The notes beneath the pieces were generated by a model. It had not been told where the DNA came from and did no database searches. It saw only the letters and a program-made list of their open reading frames with translations. Position numbers and translations under genes: made by a program. From the NCBI GenBank assembly GCA_018400955.1, contig JAGYLH010000006.1:1-64000 (forward strand): DNA of 64,000 bases, in the 5' to 3' direction. This document shows, one piece after another, positions 28,045-38,549 of the stretch; the stretch's first letter is position 1; every line of letters starts with the position of its first letter. This stretch comes from Bacteroidales bacterium (GTDB lineage: Bacteria; Bacteroidota; Bacteroidia; Bacteroidales; F082).

Positions 28045-30027
28045 ATGGAATTAAAAGAACCTAACATAAACCACTTTCTTGATGCCTTGCAGCAACCGGC
28101 CATTGTTGCTGACAAGGCCGGAAATATTTCCTTTATCAATAAATCAGGCAAATCGCTTTTTGGTTGGGATATGAATGAGTTGTTGGGGAAATCATTCAGT
28201 GCCATTTTTCTGACGGAAAGCCCGCTTTCAGCCAAGAATGAATTACAACAAAGAATTGCTGAACTGCAGCAATGGTCAGGCGAAATTGAGGTCAACCGAA
28301 AAAATGGCAGCCTTTTGCCTGCTATGCTTTGTTTGTCGAAATACCCCGCACCCGACAACGATAACGACAAGGCCCTTTTACTATTTTCTGATCTGACCCA
28401 CCTCAAAACCCGCGAAAATGAGCTGGCCGAGCGCGAAGCCCGTTTTCGTAGCTTTTACGACAATTCCACCATCGGCATCTACCGAACCACTCCAGCCGGT
28501 CAGGTATTAATGGCCAATCCTGCACTGATACAAATGCTTGGCTATGATTCGTTTGAGGATCTTGCTTCCATCAATCTTGAAGAAACCGGATTTACTGTTG
28601 ATTCACCACGTGCTGAATTTATAGCACTTATTGAGCAGAAAGGCTCTGTAAGGGGGCGCGAAACATACTGGACAAGGAAAAACGGATCAAAGGTATATTT
28701 GCGTGAAAGCTCCGTTGGCATCCGCGACAAAGCGGGCAAAGTTATATATTATGAGGGTACTGTTGAGGATATCACCGACAAGCGTTTGGCCGAACAAAAG
28801 TTGCAGATCAGAGAGAAATACTTATCCAATATCAATGCCATCAATATCCTTGCCCTCAACGCCCAGGAACCCATTGAGCTTTTTGAAATATTGTCCGCAA
28901 AGCTGACCGAATTGCTGGATGCTGATAATTGTTACATCACTTTTTGGGATGAGGATAAAAATAAAACTATGCCGTTTTATGCTTCAAATATGTCGGCAGA
29001 AGAATACAAAAGCCAATCAACGGCCGCTGATGAAATCACAATGACTGAATCAGTGCTCAGGGCAGGTCATGCACTTATTGCGGAAGATGTTTTTAATACA
29101 CCCTATCTCAGCAAAAATATTGCAGCCCAATTTCCGAACAAAGCCTTACTTGCTGTTCCTATGATTTCCAACAATAAAAAGCTGGGGGCCATATTGGTAG
29201 GTTATAACAATCCCCATGTTTTCACCGAAGAGGAGGTTTATTATACGGATGTGGCAGCCAAAGAAATTTCATTGATAGTGGATAAAATCAGGAGACTGGA
29301 AGAGTTAAAGGTCAGCGAACAGAAACTGCGGCAGATGAATGCCGAAAAAGACAAACTGTTTTCAATCATCGCGCATGATTTGCGGAGCCCTTTTTCGGCC
29401 ATTCTCGGGCTTTCGGAGGTACTTGCTGAGAACCTGGATTATTTTACGGAAGATCAGGTAAAGACTTACGCATCAACTATTCACCAAAGCTCACAAAACG
29501 CTTTCAGGCTCATCGATAATTTACTGACATGGAGTAATTTGGGCCGTGGAAAATTTAAACCTGTATGGACACAGGATCAACTATGGCTGATTGTTGACGA
29601 AATTATGCAACCACTCCTGCAAGCGGCTGACAACAAAGACATAGAGCTCAAATCAGAAGTTGACCACCATATCAGTTTGAAAACAGACACCAATATGCTG
29701 ATGACCATCCTCAGGAATTTGGTTTCCAACGCCATTAAATTCACACCCAGAGGCGGCAAGGTTTTGCTTAAGGCGACCCAAGGCGATGGTGGCGAAACAA
29801 TTATTTATTGTATCGATTCAGGCATAGGAATGAAGCAGGAGCTGATTGGCAATTTGTTCCGTTTTACAGAAAACACCAGCTCCCAAGGCACTGAAAACGA
29901 GATGGGAACCGGGCTTGGACTTGTGCTGTGCAAAGAGTTTGCCGAAAAACTGAATGGCTCCATAAAAGTAGAAAGTAAGCCCGGTGAGGGTAGCAAATTT
30001 ATGCTTATCTTGCCCCCACAAAACTAA
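28045..30027 (+). CDS. PAS-PAS-GAF sensor histidine kinase
   Basis: The frame is open from 27952. I prefer the ATG at 28045 (MELKEPNINHFLDAL), which begins just before the first PAS domain and gives 660 residues. In order it has PAS (PAIVADKAGNISFIN), PAS/PAC (ending YYEGTVEDITDKR), GAF (centre LFEILSAKLTELLDADNCY), the dimerisation/phospho-acceptor helix with His in IAHDLRSPFSAILGL, and an HATPase domain with N box NLVSNAIKF, G1 DSGIGM and G2 GTGLGLVL. There are no membrane segments, so it is a cytoplasmic sensor. It has no receiver domain of its own. The kinase gene with a receiver follows after 21 bp, which suggests co-expression. Confidence 0.93.
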   Translation: MELKEPNINHFLDALQQPAIVADKAGNISFINKSGKSLFGWDMNELLGKSFSAIFLTESPLSAKNELQQRIAELQQWSGEIEVNRKNGSLLPAMLCLSKYPAPDNDNDKALLLFSDLTHLKTRENELAEREARFRSFYDNSTIGIYRTTPAGQVLMANPALIQMLGYDSFEDLASINLEETGFTVDSPRAEFIALIEQKGSVRGRETYWTRKNGSKVYLRESSVGIRDKAGKVIYYEGTVEDITDKRLAEQKLQIREKYLSNINAINILALNAQEPIELFEILSAKLTELLDADNCYITFWDEDKNKTMPFYASNMSAEEYKSQSTAADEITMTESVLRAGHALIAEDVFNTPYLSKNIAAQFPNKALLAVPMISNNKKLGAILVGYNNPHVFTEEEVYYTDVAAKEISLIVDKIRRLEELKVSEQKLRQMNAEKDKLFSIIAHDLRSPFSAILGLSEVLAENLDYFTEDQVKTYASTIHQSSQNAFRLIDNLLTWSNLGRGKFKPVWTQDQLWLIVDEIMQPLLQAADNKDIELKSEVDHHISLKTDTNMLMTILRNLVSNAIKFTPRGGKVLLKATQGDGGETIIYCIDSGIGMKQELIGNLFRFTENTSSQGTENEMGTGLGLVLCKEFAEKLNGSIKVESKPGEGSKFMLILPPQN

Positions 30028-30048
30028 CTGCCAACACCCAAATACAAT

Positions 30049-33000
30049 ATGATGAGCGCCGGCCTTAGCAACATAACGCAATTTCTGGCATCTTCGCCTC
30101 AAGCCTTTATCCTTTCCGACACCGAAAACCGGGTGTTGTTTTTGAACAAGACAGCTTTAAAACTTTTAGGATGGAAATTGGAAGAGGTAAAAGGGAAGCG
30201 AACGCTGGATTTTTTAGTTCCGTATGAAAAACAGACTGGCGCAAAACAGATTTTTGAAATCATTTTAAAAGAGGGATACTGGGAAGGACATATCACCATC
30301 TTGAACAAGGCCAGGGAAGAAATTGCCATAAAAGCTTCGTCTTCGGCTACATACAATGATACCGGGGAATTAATCGGTTTCATGACGATAATTACCGAAT
30401 CACCCGAAAGCCTTAAGGAAATGGAGAATGAGAAAAGGCTCCTCAGTCAACTCAGGGCCATCCTCGACACTATTCCGGCTTATATTTTCATCAAAGATTA
30501 CAATGGTCATTTCCTGATGGTTAACAAAACCATTGCTGATTTTTTTGGAGAAGCCCCCGAATCTGTAATCGGGAAAACAGACTTGGATTATGGCGCAGCA
30601 GCAGAACAAATGCAGTCCTATTTGCAAACCGACCGCCAGGTAATTGATACCGGAGAATCCTTGTTTATCCCCGAGCAACAAATCCAGCGCGCTGATGGCA
30701 GCATGGCATGGTTTCAAACCGTAAAGATGCCTTTTGACCTGCCGGGTTTTGCCGGCGGAAAGGTAGTGCTCGGTATTTCCACCGATATTACAGCACGCAA
30801 GCAGGCTGAGGCCCGGCTAAAGCAAAGCGAAAGCCAGTTTAAAGAGCTGATCGAAGAATTGCCTGATATTATGCTTGTGCATCAGCAAGGCAAGATACTA
30901 TACGCCAACAGGGCGGCTTTAAATGCTGTTCAATACAGCGAAAAGGAGTTTATCGGAACCATTGTGTTTGATTATGTGTTTGAGACTGACCGTGCCCTTG
31001 TGTTGGAAAATTTTGAGAAACGCGCAAAAAAGCTCCCTGTCGAAGACTATGAAATCAGGGTAGTGCCCAGGGACAAACAATTGCGCACAGCCATTGTGCG
31101 GACAAAGGATATCCTTTTTGACGGGAAAGCTGCGGTAATTACCATTCTGATTGATATTACAGAACGCAAAAGGGCCGAACGGGTATTGGCCGAAAGTGAA
31201 GAAAAATTCCGCACCCTGGCACAATCCGCACCTTTTGCCATAATGATTTACCAAGACGAGCGTTGGGTATATACTAATAAAACAGGTGAAGAGATATCGG
31301 GCTTTGCAGCTGAGGAGCTTTACCAGATGAAATATTGGGACTTTGTTACTGACGAATTCAAGGACCTCATAAAGCAACGCGGCATCCAAAGGCAACAAGG
31401 CAAAGGCATTGAACAATCCTATGAATTCAGGATTCAGCGCAAGGATGGTGCCGTTATTTGGGTGCTTTTAACAGGGGCACTCATTCAATACAATGGCAAA
31501 CCGGCAGGATTAATTTCTGTGGTAGATATTGAAAACCGCAAGCAGGCTGAAGTGGAAATAGCACAAGGCAACGAACGCATGAATGCCATATTGCGAACCA
31601 TCCCCGACCTGATGTTTGTGATAAACAGCAACGGAAAAGTGCTGGAGTTTTACAACCCGGATGAAAACGCACTGCCCTTGAGCCAGCAAGAAGTTGTGGG
31701 ACAAATGCTTTACGACCTTGTTCCGGCCAGGGAGGCCGAACGGCATTTAAATATTTATAAAAAATGTCTTAACGAAAAACAAACACATACTTTTGATTAT
31801 CAATATTTTAACGAAGGTGTTAATTGGGTATTCGAAATCAGGGTAAGCCCATTGCGCCCGGATCAGGTGCTGGCAATTGTAAGGAATATTACTGCCGAAA
31901 GGCAATTGCGCGGAGAGATTGAATACCTGAGCAGTATGCAGGCCCTGCTTACAAAATTGGGTAGCCGCTTTATCAACATCAGGGCATCCGAAACGGAAGC
32001 AGCCGTGAACGAAGCCATGGCCGAAATTGGTCAGTTTACAGGTGTTGATCGTGTTTACCTTTTTGATTATAACTGGGAAAAAGAGATTATGGTGAATACC
32101 TTTGAATGGTGTTCAGAAGGGACTACGCCTGAAATTGAAAACCTGAAAGCTGTTCCCAACCACCTGGTGCCTGAATGGGTGCAGGCACACCTGAAGGGCG
32201 ATACCATTGATGTGCCCGATGTGTCGAAACTTGCACCCGACGACAATCTGCGTGCCCTTCTTGAACCACAAGGTATCCAATCGCTTACTACCTTGCCAAT
32301 GATTTATGAAGGCCATTGCTTAGGATATATCGGATTTGATTCGGTGAAAAAGGTACGCTCATGGTCCAAAGATGAAATAGCCATACTTAAACTTTTTGCC
32401 GAGCTGCTAACCAATTTGCGGGTAAAAGGGCAGGTGGAAAACAAACTTCAGGAAACTGAGGCTATCAACCAGTTCATTACAGCAAATATTGTAGATGCCA
32501 TTATCCTTACCGATGCTAAGGGAAATTACAGCTATATTTCACCATCCCACAAAACCATAACAGGTCGCGGCGAAGAAGTGCTTGGCAGAAGCATTGTGGA
32601 GCATGTGCACCCTGATGACCTGGAGAAAGTGATTTCGGCAATGCGTATAGGACGCGACAAAAACTTCGAAAACAAAGTTGAGTACAGGTATTTTCACCCC
32701 GACAAAGGCTATGTTTGGTTTGAGTCGGTTGGCAAACGCCACTACAATTCAGAAGGGAAACTGCTCGGCCTGATAACTACCCGCGACATTTCCTCACGCA
32801 AAAAATTCGAACAGGAATTGCTGCGGTTGGGACGTGCCGTTGAGCAAAGCCCTGTTTCCATCGTCATCACAGATATAGATGGGAATATTGAATATATAAA
32901 CCCCATTTTCACTGAGAGAACAGGCTACAAAACTGAAGAAGTGATTGGCAAAAACCCTCGCTTTTTGAAAACGGAATACAATACAGCCGAAGAATACAAG

Positions 33001-34317
33001 AAACTGTGGCATACCATCAAATCAGGTAAAACATGGCGGGGCGAATTGTGCAACAAAAAGAAAAACGGTGATTACATCTGGGAAATGGCCAATATTACCC
33101 CGGTAATGGACAATGAGGGACACATTATTAATTATCTTGCTGTGAAGGAAGATATTACCGAGAAAAAACAACTGATCGACCAATTGATAAAAGCCAAGGA
33201 AAAGGCAGAGGAAAGCTCCCGGCTGAAAACAGCCTTCATCAATACCATATCGCATGAAGTGCGCACACCCCTTAATGGCATCATCGGCTTTTCGGGCTTG
33301 CTGGCCGATCCACAGGTTGATCCTGAAAGTAAAATCGAATTCCTGCGCAACCTCGACGAAAGCAGCGACCGCCTGCTCAATACCGTGTCGGATATCCTGG
33401 AGGTTTCATTAATAGTTTCGGGAAACAAAAAAGTGAAACCGCAAACCTTCAACTTGGTTGACTTGCTGCAGCATGTTTACGAAAAGTTTAGGAACGCTGG
33501 CGAAAAGGCAAAAAACAGCTTTGAACTGAATATTCCTATAAGCCATCCCGATTTTGAAATTTATTCTGATCCGGATGCACTTAAGGCTATACTGAACGAA
33601 TTGCTCGAGAATGCTTTTAAGTTTACGAACAATGGCAAGGTAGAACTCGGTGCCAGATTGCACGGCGACAACATCAGGATTTATGTGAAGGACACAGGCA
33701 TGGGCATCGCCCGTGACAGGCATAAACTAATATTCGATTTTTTCACGCATACAGGCCCTTCATCCACCAGACTGTACGAAGGCAGTGGCCTGGGACTTTC
33801 CATCGTAAGGGGTTTGACCAATTTGCTCGAAGGACGGATTGACTTGGAGTCAGAGCTGCAAAAGGGTACGCAATTTACCTTGCTGTTGCCAAAATACCTT
33901 TCGGGCGAAAAAATGAACCCTGAGGAAGTTGTAAAAGTTCAAATGTCGTCGCTAAACCGAAAAATACTGGTGGTAGAGGACGAAGATATGAATTACCTCT
34001 ACCTGAACCGTATCCTGAGCATGAACCAGTTGAATGATGTAATCCGCGCATCGAACGGGCAGGAAGCCATTGATATGGTGAAACAAGAGGAAGATATTTG
34101 CCTGGTGCTGATGGATTTGAAACTACCGGTAATGGGTGGCCTTGAGGCTACACGGATTATCAGGGAAATTAAACCGGGCCTGCCTGTTATTGCCATCACG
34201 GCCTATGCCATGGATGCCGACAAGCAGAAGGCCTTGCAAGCCGGCTGTGCCGCCTACCTGAGTAAGCCCTATTCCAAGGAGGAATTGATGAATCAGCTTA
34301 ACAAATTCCTTGGCTGA
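30049..34317 (+). CDS. Very large multi-PAS hybrid histidine kinase
   Basis: This protein of 1422 residues reads, in order: five PAS domains (to about residue 630; PAC ends such as ISTDITARKQAE, LIDITERKRAE, VRNITAERQLR), a GAF domain (about 640-795), two more PAS domains (about 805-1045), a HisKA helix with His in TISHEVRTPLNGIIGF, an HATPase (NELLENAFKF, DTGMGIA, GSGLGLSIVRG) and a C-terminal receiver (ILVVEDED, Asp in LVLMDLKLPVMGG, Lys in YLSKPYS). No membrane helices or signal peptide are visible. The many PAS modules suggest integration of several intracellular signals. No DNA-binding response regulator lies nearby, so output may be through phosphotransfer to another protein. Confidence 0.95.
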   Translation: MMSAGLSNITQFLASSPQAFILSDTENRVLFLNKTALKLLGWKLEEVKGKRTLDFLVPYEKQTGAKQIFEIILKEGYWEGHITILNKAREEIAIKASSSATYNDTGELIGFMTIITESPESLKEMENEKRLLSQLRAILDTIPAYIFIKDYNGHFLMVNKTIADFFGEAPESVIGKTDLDYGAAAEQMQSYLQTDRQVIDTGESLFIPEQQIQRADGSMAWFQTVKMPFDLPGFAGGKVVLGISTDITARKQAEARLKQSESQFKELIEELPDIMLVHQQGKILYANRAALNAVQYSEKEFIGTIVFDYVFETDRALVLENFEKRAKKLPVEDYEIRVVPRDKQLRTAIVRTKDILFDGKAAVITILIDITERKRAERVLAESEEKFRTLAQSAPFAIMIYQDERWVYTNKTGEEISGFAAEELYQMKYWDFVTDEFKDLIKQRGIQRQQGKGIEQSYEFRIQRKDGAVIWVLLTGALIQYNGKPAGLISVVDIENRKQAEVEIAQGNERMNAILRTIPDLMFVINSNGKVLEFYNPDENALPLSQQEVVGQMLYDLVPAREAERHLNIYKKCLNEKQTHTFDYQYFNEGVNWVFEIRVSPLRPDQVLAIVRNITAERQLRGEIEYLSSMQALLTKLGSRFINIRASETEAAVNEAMAEIGQFTGVDRVYLFDYNWEKEIMVNTFEWCSEGTTPEIENLKAVPNHLVPEWVQAHLKGDTIDVPDVSKLAPDDNLRALLEPQGIQSLTTLPMIYEGHCLGYIGFDSVKKVRSWSKDEIAILKLFAELLTNLRVKGQVENKLQETEAINQFITANIVDAIILTDAKGNYSYISPSHKTITGRGEEVLGRSIVEHVHPDDLEKVISAMRIGRDKNFENKVEYRYFHPDKGYVWFESVGKRHYNSEGKLLGLITTRDISSRKKFEQELLRLGRAVEQSPVSIVITDIDGNIEYINPIFTERTGYKTEEVIGKNPRFLKTEYNTAEEYKKLWHTIKSGKTWRGELCNKKKNGDYIWEMANITPVMDNEGHIINYLAVKEDITEKKQLIDQLIKAKEKAEESSRLKTAFINTISHEVRTPLNGIIGFSGLLADPQVDPESKIEFLRNLDESSDRLLNTVSDILEVSLIVSGNKKVKPQTFNLVDLLQHVYEKFRNAGEKAKNSFELNIPISHPDFEIYSDPDALKAILNELLENAFKFTNNGKVELGARLHGDNIRIYVKDTGMGIARDRHKLIFDFFTHTGPSSTRLYEGSGLGLSIVRGLTNLLEGRIDLESELQKGTQFTLLLPKYLSGEKMNPEEVVKVQMSSLNRKILVVEDEDMNYLYLNRILSMNQLNDVIRASNGQEAIDMVKQEEDICLVLMDLKLPVMGGLEATRIIREIKPGLPVIAITAYAMDADKQKALQAGCAAYLSKPYSKEELMNQLNKFLG

Positions 34318-34384
34318 GTTACTTTTGCAGTTTGGCCCGTTTTTTTCTTACATTTGACACCAATTATCATCAACCTTCAAGCAC

Positions 34385-34999
34385 ATGCTGATTATTGGTA
34401 TTGCAGGTGGCTCAGGCTCGGGCAAAACTACTGTAGTTAAGAAGATTATAAGGGCCCTGCCCGGAAGTTCAGTATCGGTGATAACACAGGATGCTTACTA
34501 TCGGGATAATGGCCACCTGAGCCAGGAAGAACGCAAAAAGATAAATTTTGACCACCCTTCTTCCATCGAATTCAACCTGCTGATTGAACATATGGACAGG
34601 TTGCGCAAAGGAGAAACCATCCCCATGCCAATTTATTCTTATATCAGCTGTGCCCGTTCGGAAGAAACCATTCCAGTAAAACCTACCAAAGTAGTAATTG
34701 TGGAAGGGATTCTTGTACTTACGCATGCCGAATTGCGCAAGCGGATGGATATAAAAATTTTTGTGGACACCGATGGAGACGACAGGTTGATGCGTATTAT
34801 CACCCGCGATATTGAGGAAAGAGGCCGCTCGTTCAACGAAGTGCTCAAGCATTATGAAAGTTTTGTGAAGCCCATGCACCTGCAGTTTATTGACCCGACC
34901 AAACGTTTTGCCGATATCATCATACCTCAGGGTGGCGCCAACCAGGTGGCTATTGACATCGTTGCCTCACGCATAAGGATGAATCTTCAACATGAATAA
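34385..34999 (+). CDS. udk: Uridine kinase
   Basis: This 204-residue P-loop kinase has the Walker A motif GGSGSGKTTVVKKI, the FDHPSSIEFNLL substrate region and the RRITRDIEERGRSF-type lid (here RIITRDIEERGRSF). It phosphorylates uridine and cytidine with ATP or GTP in pyrimidine salvage. Length is normal. It lies 68 bp after the large kinase gene and 15 bp before the broken propeller lipoprotein gene. Confidence 0.96.
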   Translation: MLIIGIAGGSGSGKTTVVKKIIRALPGSSVSVITQDAYYRDNGHLSQEERKKINFDHPSSIEFNLLIEHMDRLRKGETIPMPIYSYISCARSEETIPVKPTKVVIVEGILVLTHAELRKRMDIKIFVDTDGDDRLMRIITRDIEERGRSFNEVLKHYESFVKPMHLQFIDPTKRFADIIIPQGGANQVAIDIVASRIRMNLQHE

Positions 35000-35014
35000 C
35001 CAAATCTGATCATC

Positions 35015-35990
35015 ATGAAAAACAAACAGCTTTTTATGATCTATCTGGCCTCGCTGCTTATAATACAAATGGCGATGGTTGGCTGCAACAAATCAAAAAA
35101 CGTGGATCCCAAAGCCGAATCGTGGGCTTATTATGCTGCACGACACGGATTAATCAGCAACTATACCACCTCTCTGGCCATTGATCTGGATAACAAAGGT
35201 TTGGATGAAGGCGCTGAATTTGGTGTTCGCATTTTGACAGGAAAATTATTCCAATTTCAATACCCCACAAGGGCTGGTTTACCACCATATTACCAAAATT
35301 GCGATTGGTGAAGGGAATAGGGTATATTTCGCCAGTCCATTTGGCGGCTTCCCTGCTCCAGCAATGGAAGCGTGACGCTAATCACCAGATAATTCGGGAT
35401 TGACCTATAACTATGTATTCGATATCGCCATTGATACCGACATTTTCCCGCTGGTTTGCTACCGGAAAAGGGTATCAGTAAAGGATGGCGATGATTGAAT
35501 TAAGCTACACGAGAAAACAGGGGTACAAGCCTGGTGCACAATGTAGTAAGAAGTGTTGCGTGGATGCTGACAACAATAAATGGTTTGGTACCGAATTTGG
35601 CCTTTCGGAATTTGATGGAAATGTATGGCAAACCTATAGCTGCCGAAAGCCCATCTGCCGACTTTGTGCTCGATTTATTTTTCGACAGCCAGGGCAGTTT
35701 GTGGATTGAAACCTTGCCAGGTGTGACAAATATGACGACAGCACTTTTATCGATTATGATATGAGCAGCGGACTGGTTTACACGGTGTACAAGTCATTGC
35801 TCAGAATGCAGTACGGCCATATGTGGTTGGTACCAATTTTAGGTATCCCGTTTTGATGGAACCAGCTGGAAGAACTATACCACCAGCAATGGCCTGCCCG
35901 ACAACAACTGGATTGCTGATATTACCGTGGATAGCGAAAACCAGATCTGGTTCATAACCAAAACCAGAAAAAGGGTAGCCACGTTTTAAC
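35015..35990 (+). pseudogene. Two-component-regulator-propeller lipoprotein, frameshifted
   Basis: The start is intact: a lipoprotein signal ending MVGCNKS, then WAYYAARHGLISNYTTSLAIDLDNKG. Further propeller repeats lie in different frames, such as NKWFGTEFGLSEFDGNVW, DSQGSLWIET, GLPDNNWIADITVD and NQIWFITKT. Each has the W(F)GT-x-GL / FDG pattern of the reg_prop beta-propeller blades. In intact relatives these propellers are extracytoplasmic ligand-binding domains, here without a kinase. At least four breaks lie between 35280 and 35900. Confidence 0.75.
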
Positions 35991-36111
35991 TATGCAGCCA
36001 CAGCACATCAAAAAAACCTGCCGGATACTTTTTTTTGAACAATAGGCGATGCTTACTTTATTCGTAAAGCACCTATTTTTGCAAATTATAAAAGATCAAA
36101 GGAACTCATTT

Positions 36112-36306
36112 ATGAAGAAAAGATAGAATCCTTGCCAGCTCATTGCACTTATGATACGGACAATGTATGTGTTGGTTGTTTCGCTCAACAGAGGGAGGTA
36201 ACCAATTGGGACAATTATACAGAGGACGAAAGAAGCAAGTGCTTCAAAACATCGCCAAAGGCGTGAAGAGAAAGGTGGAGGTGTACGGATTTGGCTGATT
36301 GAATAG
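36112..36306 (+). pseudogene. DUF1289-like small cysteine protein, frameshifted
   Basis: Joining frames gives a short protein starting at ATG 36112 (MKK) with AHCTYDTDNVCVGC, then EVTNWDNYTEDER and a basic C-terminus ending IWLIE with TAG at 36304-36306. The C-x(n)-C-x2-C cysteine pattern and the W-x-x-Y-T-x-x-E-R segment fit DUF1289, a family of small putative Fe-S proteins. Breaks lie near 36125, 36172 and 36220. A good terminator follows. Confidence 0.55.
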
Positions 36307-36316
36307 CATGAAAAAT

Positions 36317-36350
36317 AAATGCCCGCACTTATGGCTTGGGGCATTTTTTG
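36317..36350 (+). terminator. Terminator after the DUF1289-like gene
   Basis: AAATGCCC pairs with GGGGCATTT across a 13-base loop, followed by TTTTTTG. It lies 10 bp after the stop. Confidence 0.7.
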
Positions 36351-36359
36351 TTTTGGTTT

Positions 36360-36880
36360 GAAACTAAACAGCCTGGTGTTCTTTTTCACCCTGCCGCGTT
36401 CGTCTAAGTAGTCGGGCAAAGCATAAGCAAAGCCACGGCCTTTGTAATTTGCTTTAGCAAGTCGTTGCGACGCTTGGTAGGCTTCACAAGACATTGGTTA
36501 ATTTTAGCTTTGGCCTTATCCTCGGTTTCGTGAATGCCTGCATTGAATGCTTTTTCCTTCACCTGATTAAAGATGGTTTTTGCTGGATAAAAATATACTT
36601 GGTTCTTCGATACCCTGGATGATCATTTTTATCCCAATCCGAAAGCGGATAGGGTTTTCTCTGGCCTTTGCGTGGTTTCTTGTCTTTTGCAACTTCCCTT
36701 TCAACGATCGATTCAACAGCCCCTGATGTTGATTCGATAGGTTCTTCAGGTATTTGCAATCGCGCATTCACGCTTTTTCATCTTAACGCTTCTACTAGCG
36801 TTCTTCCAGTTCGGCAATCTTCAGGTTCACATAGTCCGACTTGTAGCGGAGCTTGCACTAGCTCTGAATGATTACTCGTT
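36360..36880 (-). other. Broken minus-strand coding sequence, unrecognised
   Basis: Pieces in several minus-strand frames look coding. Near 36680-36770 there is RLQIPEEPIESTSG followed by a Lys/Arg-rich stretch (AKDKKPRKGQRKPYPLSDWD). Near 36390-36490 there is SQRLAKANYKGRG and ALPDYLDERGRVKKN. They would form one basic protein of perhaps 170 residues. Basic, coiled-coil-like character might suit a mobile-element protein, but I cannot name it. Confidence 0.3.
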
Positions 36881-37262
36881 TAACAAATCAGTATGTCGAA
36901 TTCGATGAGTTTTGGTTGAAAACTTCATAATATGAATTTATATTAATTTGATGCAAAGTTAATATAATTTTAAATACCAAATAAAAGATTTTGCAATTTG
37001 TTCATTGCTACACGACTTTACACCTTATTGTGGAACTTTGCTTGTAGTTATTGATGTTGTTGCGATTGCGCTTGTTAGCAGTTTTATAGTGTAACTAATT
37101 TTTTGGGGTGATAAGCTGGTGTTTGTGATTTTTCTATACATACGCTCCTGTGTATGATACACTTTGGTGTATGTGTAGGCTTTACTTTAACTATATTACA
37201 AATACAGATCATTACAAATGGGAGTATTTGTAGGTTTCACCTGATTTGTTGCATTCTTGCTC
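36881..37262. other. A+T-rich gap at the trailer end of the CRISPR array
   Basis: No gene is supported. The stretch holds ACAAATAC (37198) and GTATTTGT as an inverted pair about 30 bp apart, and a TGTGTATGATACACTTTGG segment with TGTA/TACA alternation. Because the array is read on the minus strand, this is downstream of the last repeat. Confidence 0.5.
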
Positions 37263-38466
37263 AATTCAATTCCACATTAGTAGGATTGAGAGTCGACCAA
37301 CTAACGCGAATATGCGAAACTTCTCAACGCAATTCCACATTGGTGCGATTGAGCTACTATATGAGCAACGGCAGACGTTCTGGATACAGTTTCAATTCAC
37401 ATTGGTACGATTGAGAGTCAACTACCAATCTTGTGTATTTCGTCACAGTGCGTGTTTGAGTTTCGGTTCCACATTGGTACGATTGAGAGATGTAACGAAA
37501 ATGCATAAGGTTAATAAAGAAAGTTTCAATTCCCATTAGTACGTTGAGTTTTCTTGATCTCCAAAAAATAGTGAACAACTAGATAGTTTCAATTCCACGA
37601 TAGATTTTGATTGAGGAGGCCCTTCGATTTAGTTAACAACATCGATTGTTTTGTTTCAATTCCACATTGGTACGATTGAAATTATGTTTCGCCGCTATGT
37701 AAACGATTCGATGCCGAGTTTCAATTCCACATTGGTACGATTGAAAATAATCGATCAGCGGCAATTGCAAGCTGGTTTCAATTTCCACATTGGTACGATT
37801 GAGGGTACATTTTTTTTTTGAACGGTTCCTTCGCAAACTTCGGTGTTTCAATTCCGGCATTGGTACGATTGGAAGGGTGTATAGTTGCTAGCCGCTCTAT
37901 TGAATTGTCGTGTTTCAATTCCACATTGTTTGAATTAGGAGTGATCAGCGTAGTGCGCGCTTATCAGCCGCTCAGCGTTTCAATTCCACATTAGTACGAT
38001 TGAGGAGTAGTGTAATGCGGATTTCTTTCCTGCTTTTACCATGTTTCAATTCCACATTGGTACGATTGAGAGGAGCAATGGCGATGCTATTGTGTGGATT
38101 GAAAGCATGTTTCAATTCCACATTGGTACGATTGAGAGAAAAAGGTTGTGGCCGTTGTTCCTTCTGATCCGGTGTTTCAATTCCACATTGGTACGATTGA
38201 AAAGGAGGGTGCCAGGCGAAGTGTCAAAAACCGGGTTATCAATGTTTCAATTCCACATTGGTACGATTGAGAGACAGCAAATCAGTAACAAGTGGGAGTA
38301 TTCAGTTTTCAATTCCACATTGGTACGATTGAGAGATGTGTTTCCCTTATCATATATCCAGTTGTGTTAAGTGTTTCAATTCCACATTGGTACGATTGAG
38401 AGTCTAGTTGCGAACCTCAACCTACGTTGTGCCGCTGGTTTCAATTCCACATTGGTACGATTGGAA
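37263..38466 (-). CRISPR. CRISPR array, distal block (19 repeats)
   Basis: I count 19 copies of a 30-bp repeat, plus-strand halves GTTTCAATTCCACATT and GGTACGATTGAGAG, with spacers of about 30-43 bp. On the minus strand the repeat ends ATTGAAAC, the classic 8-nt 5' handle of type I/III crRNAs, so transcription is right to left and this is the old end. Repeats at 37263, 37328, 37523, 37586, 37844 and 37912 are markedly degenerate, as expected for a trailer end. The last repeat of the block (38438-38466) meets the IS66-derived sequence. A mutated half-repeat may exist near 38508 (ATTCCACGCCACATTC). Confidence 0.95.
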
Positions 38467-38549
38467 GGAGAATGATTGCGGATGGTCTGGTATGAACCAA
38501 GAGTATGATATTCCACGCCACATTCAATCATAAAGATTATAATATATAT

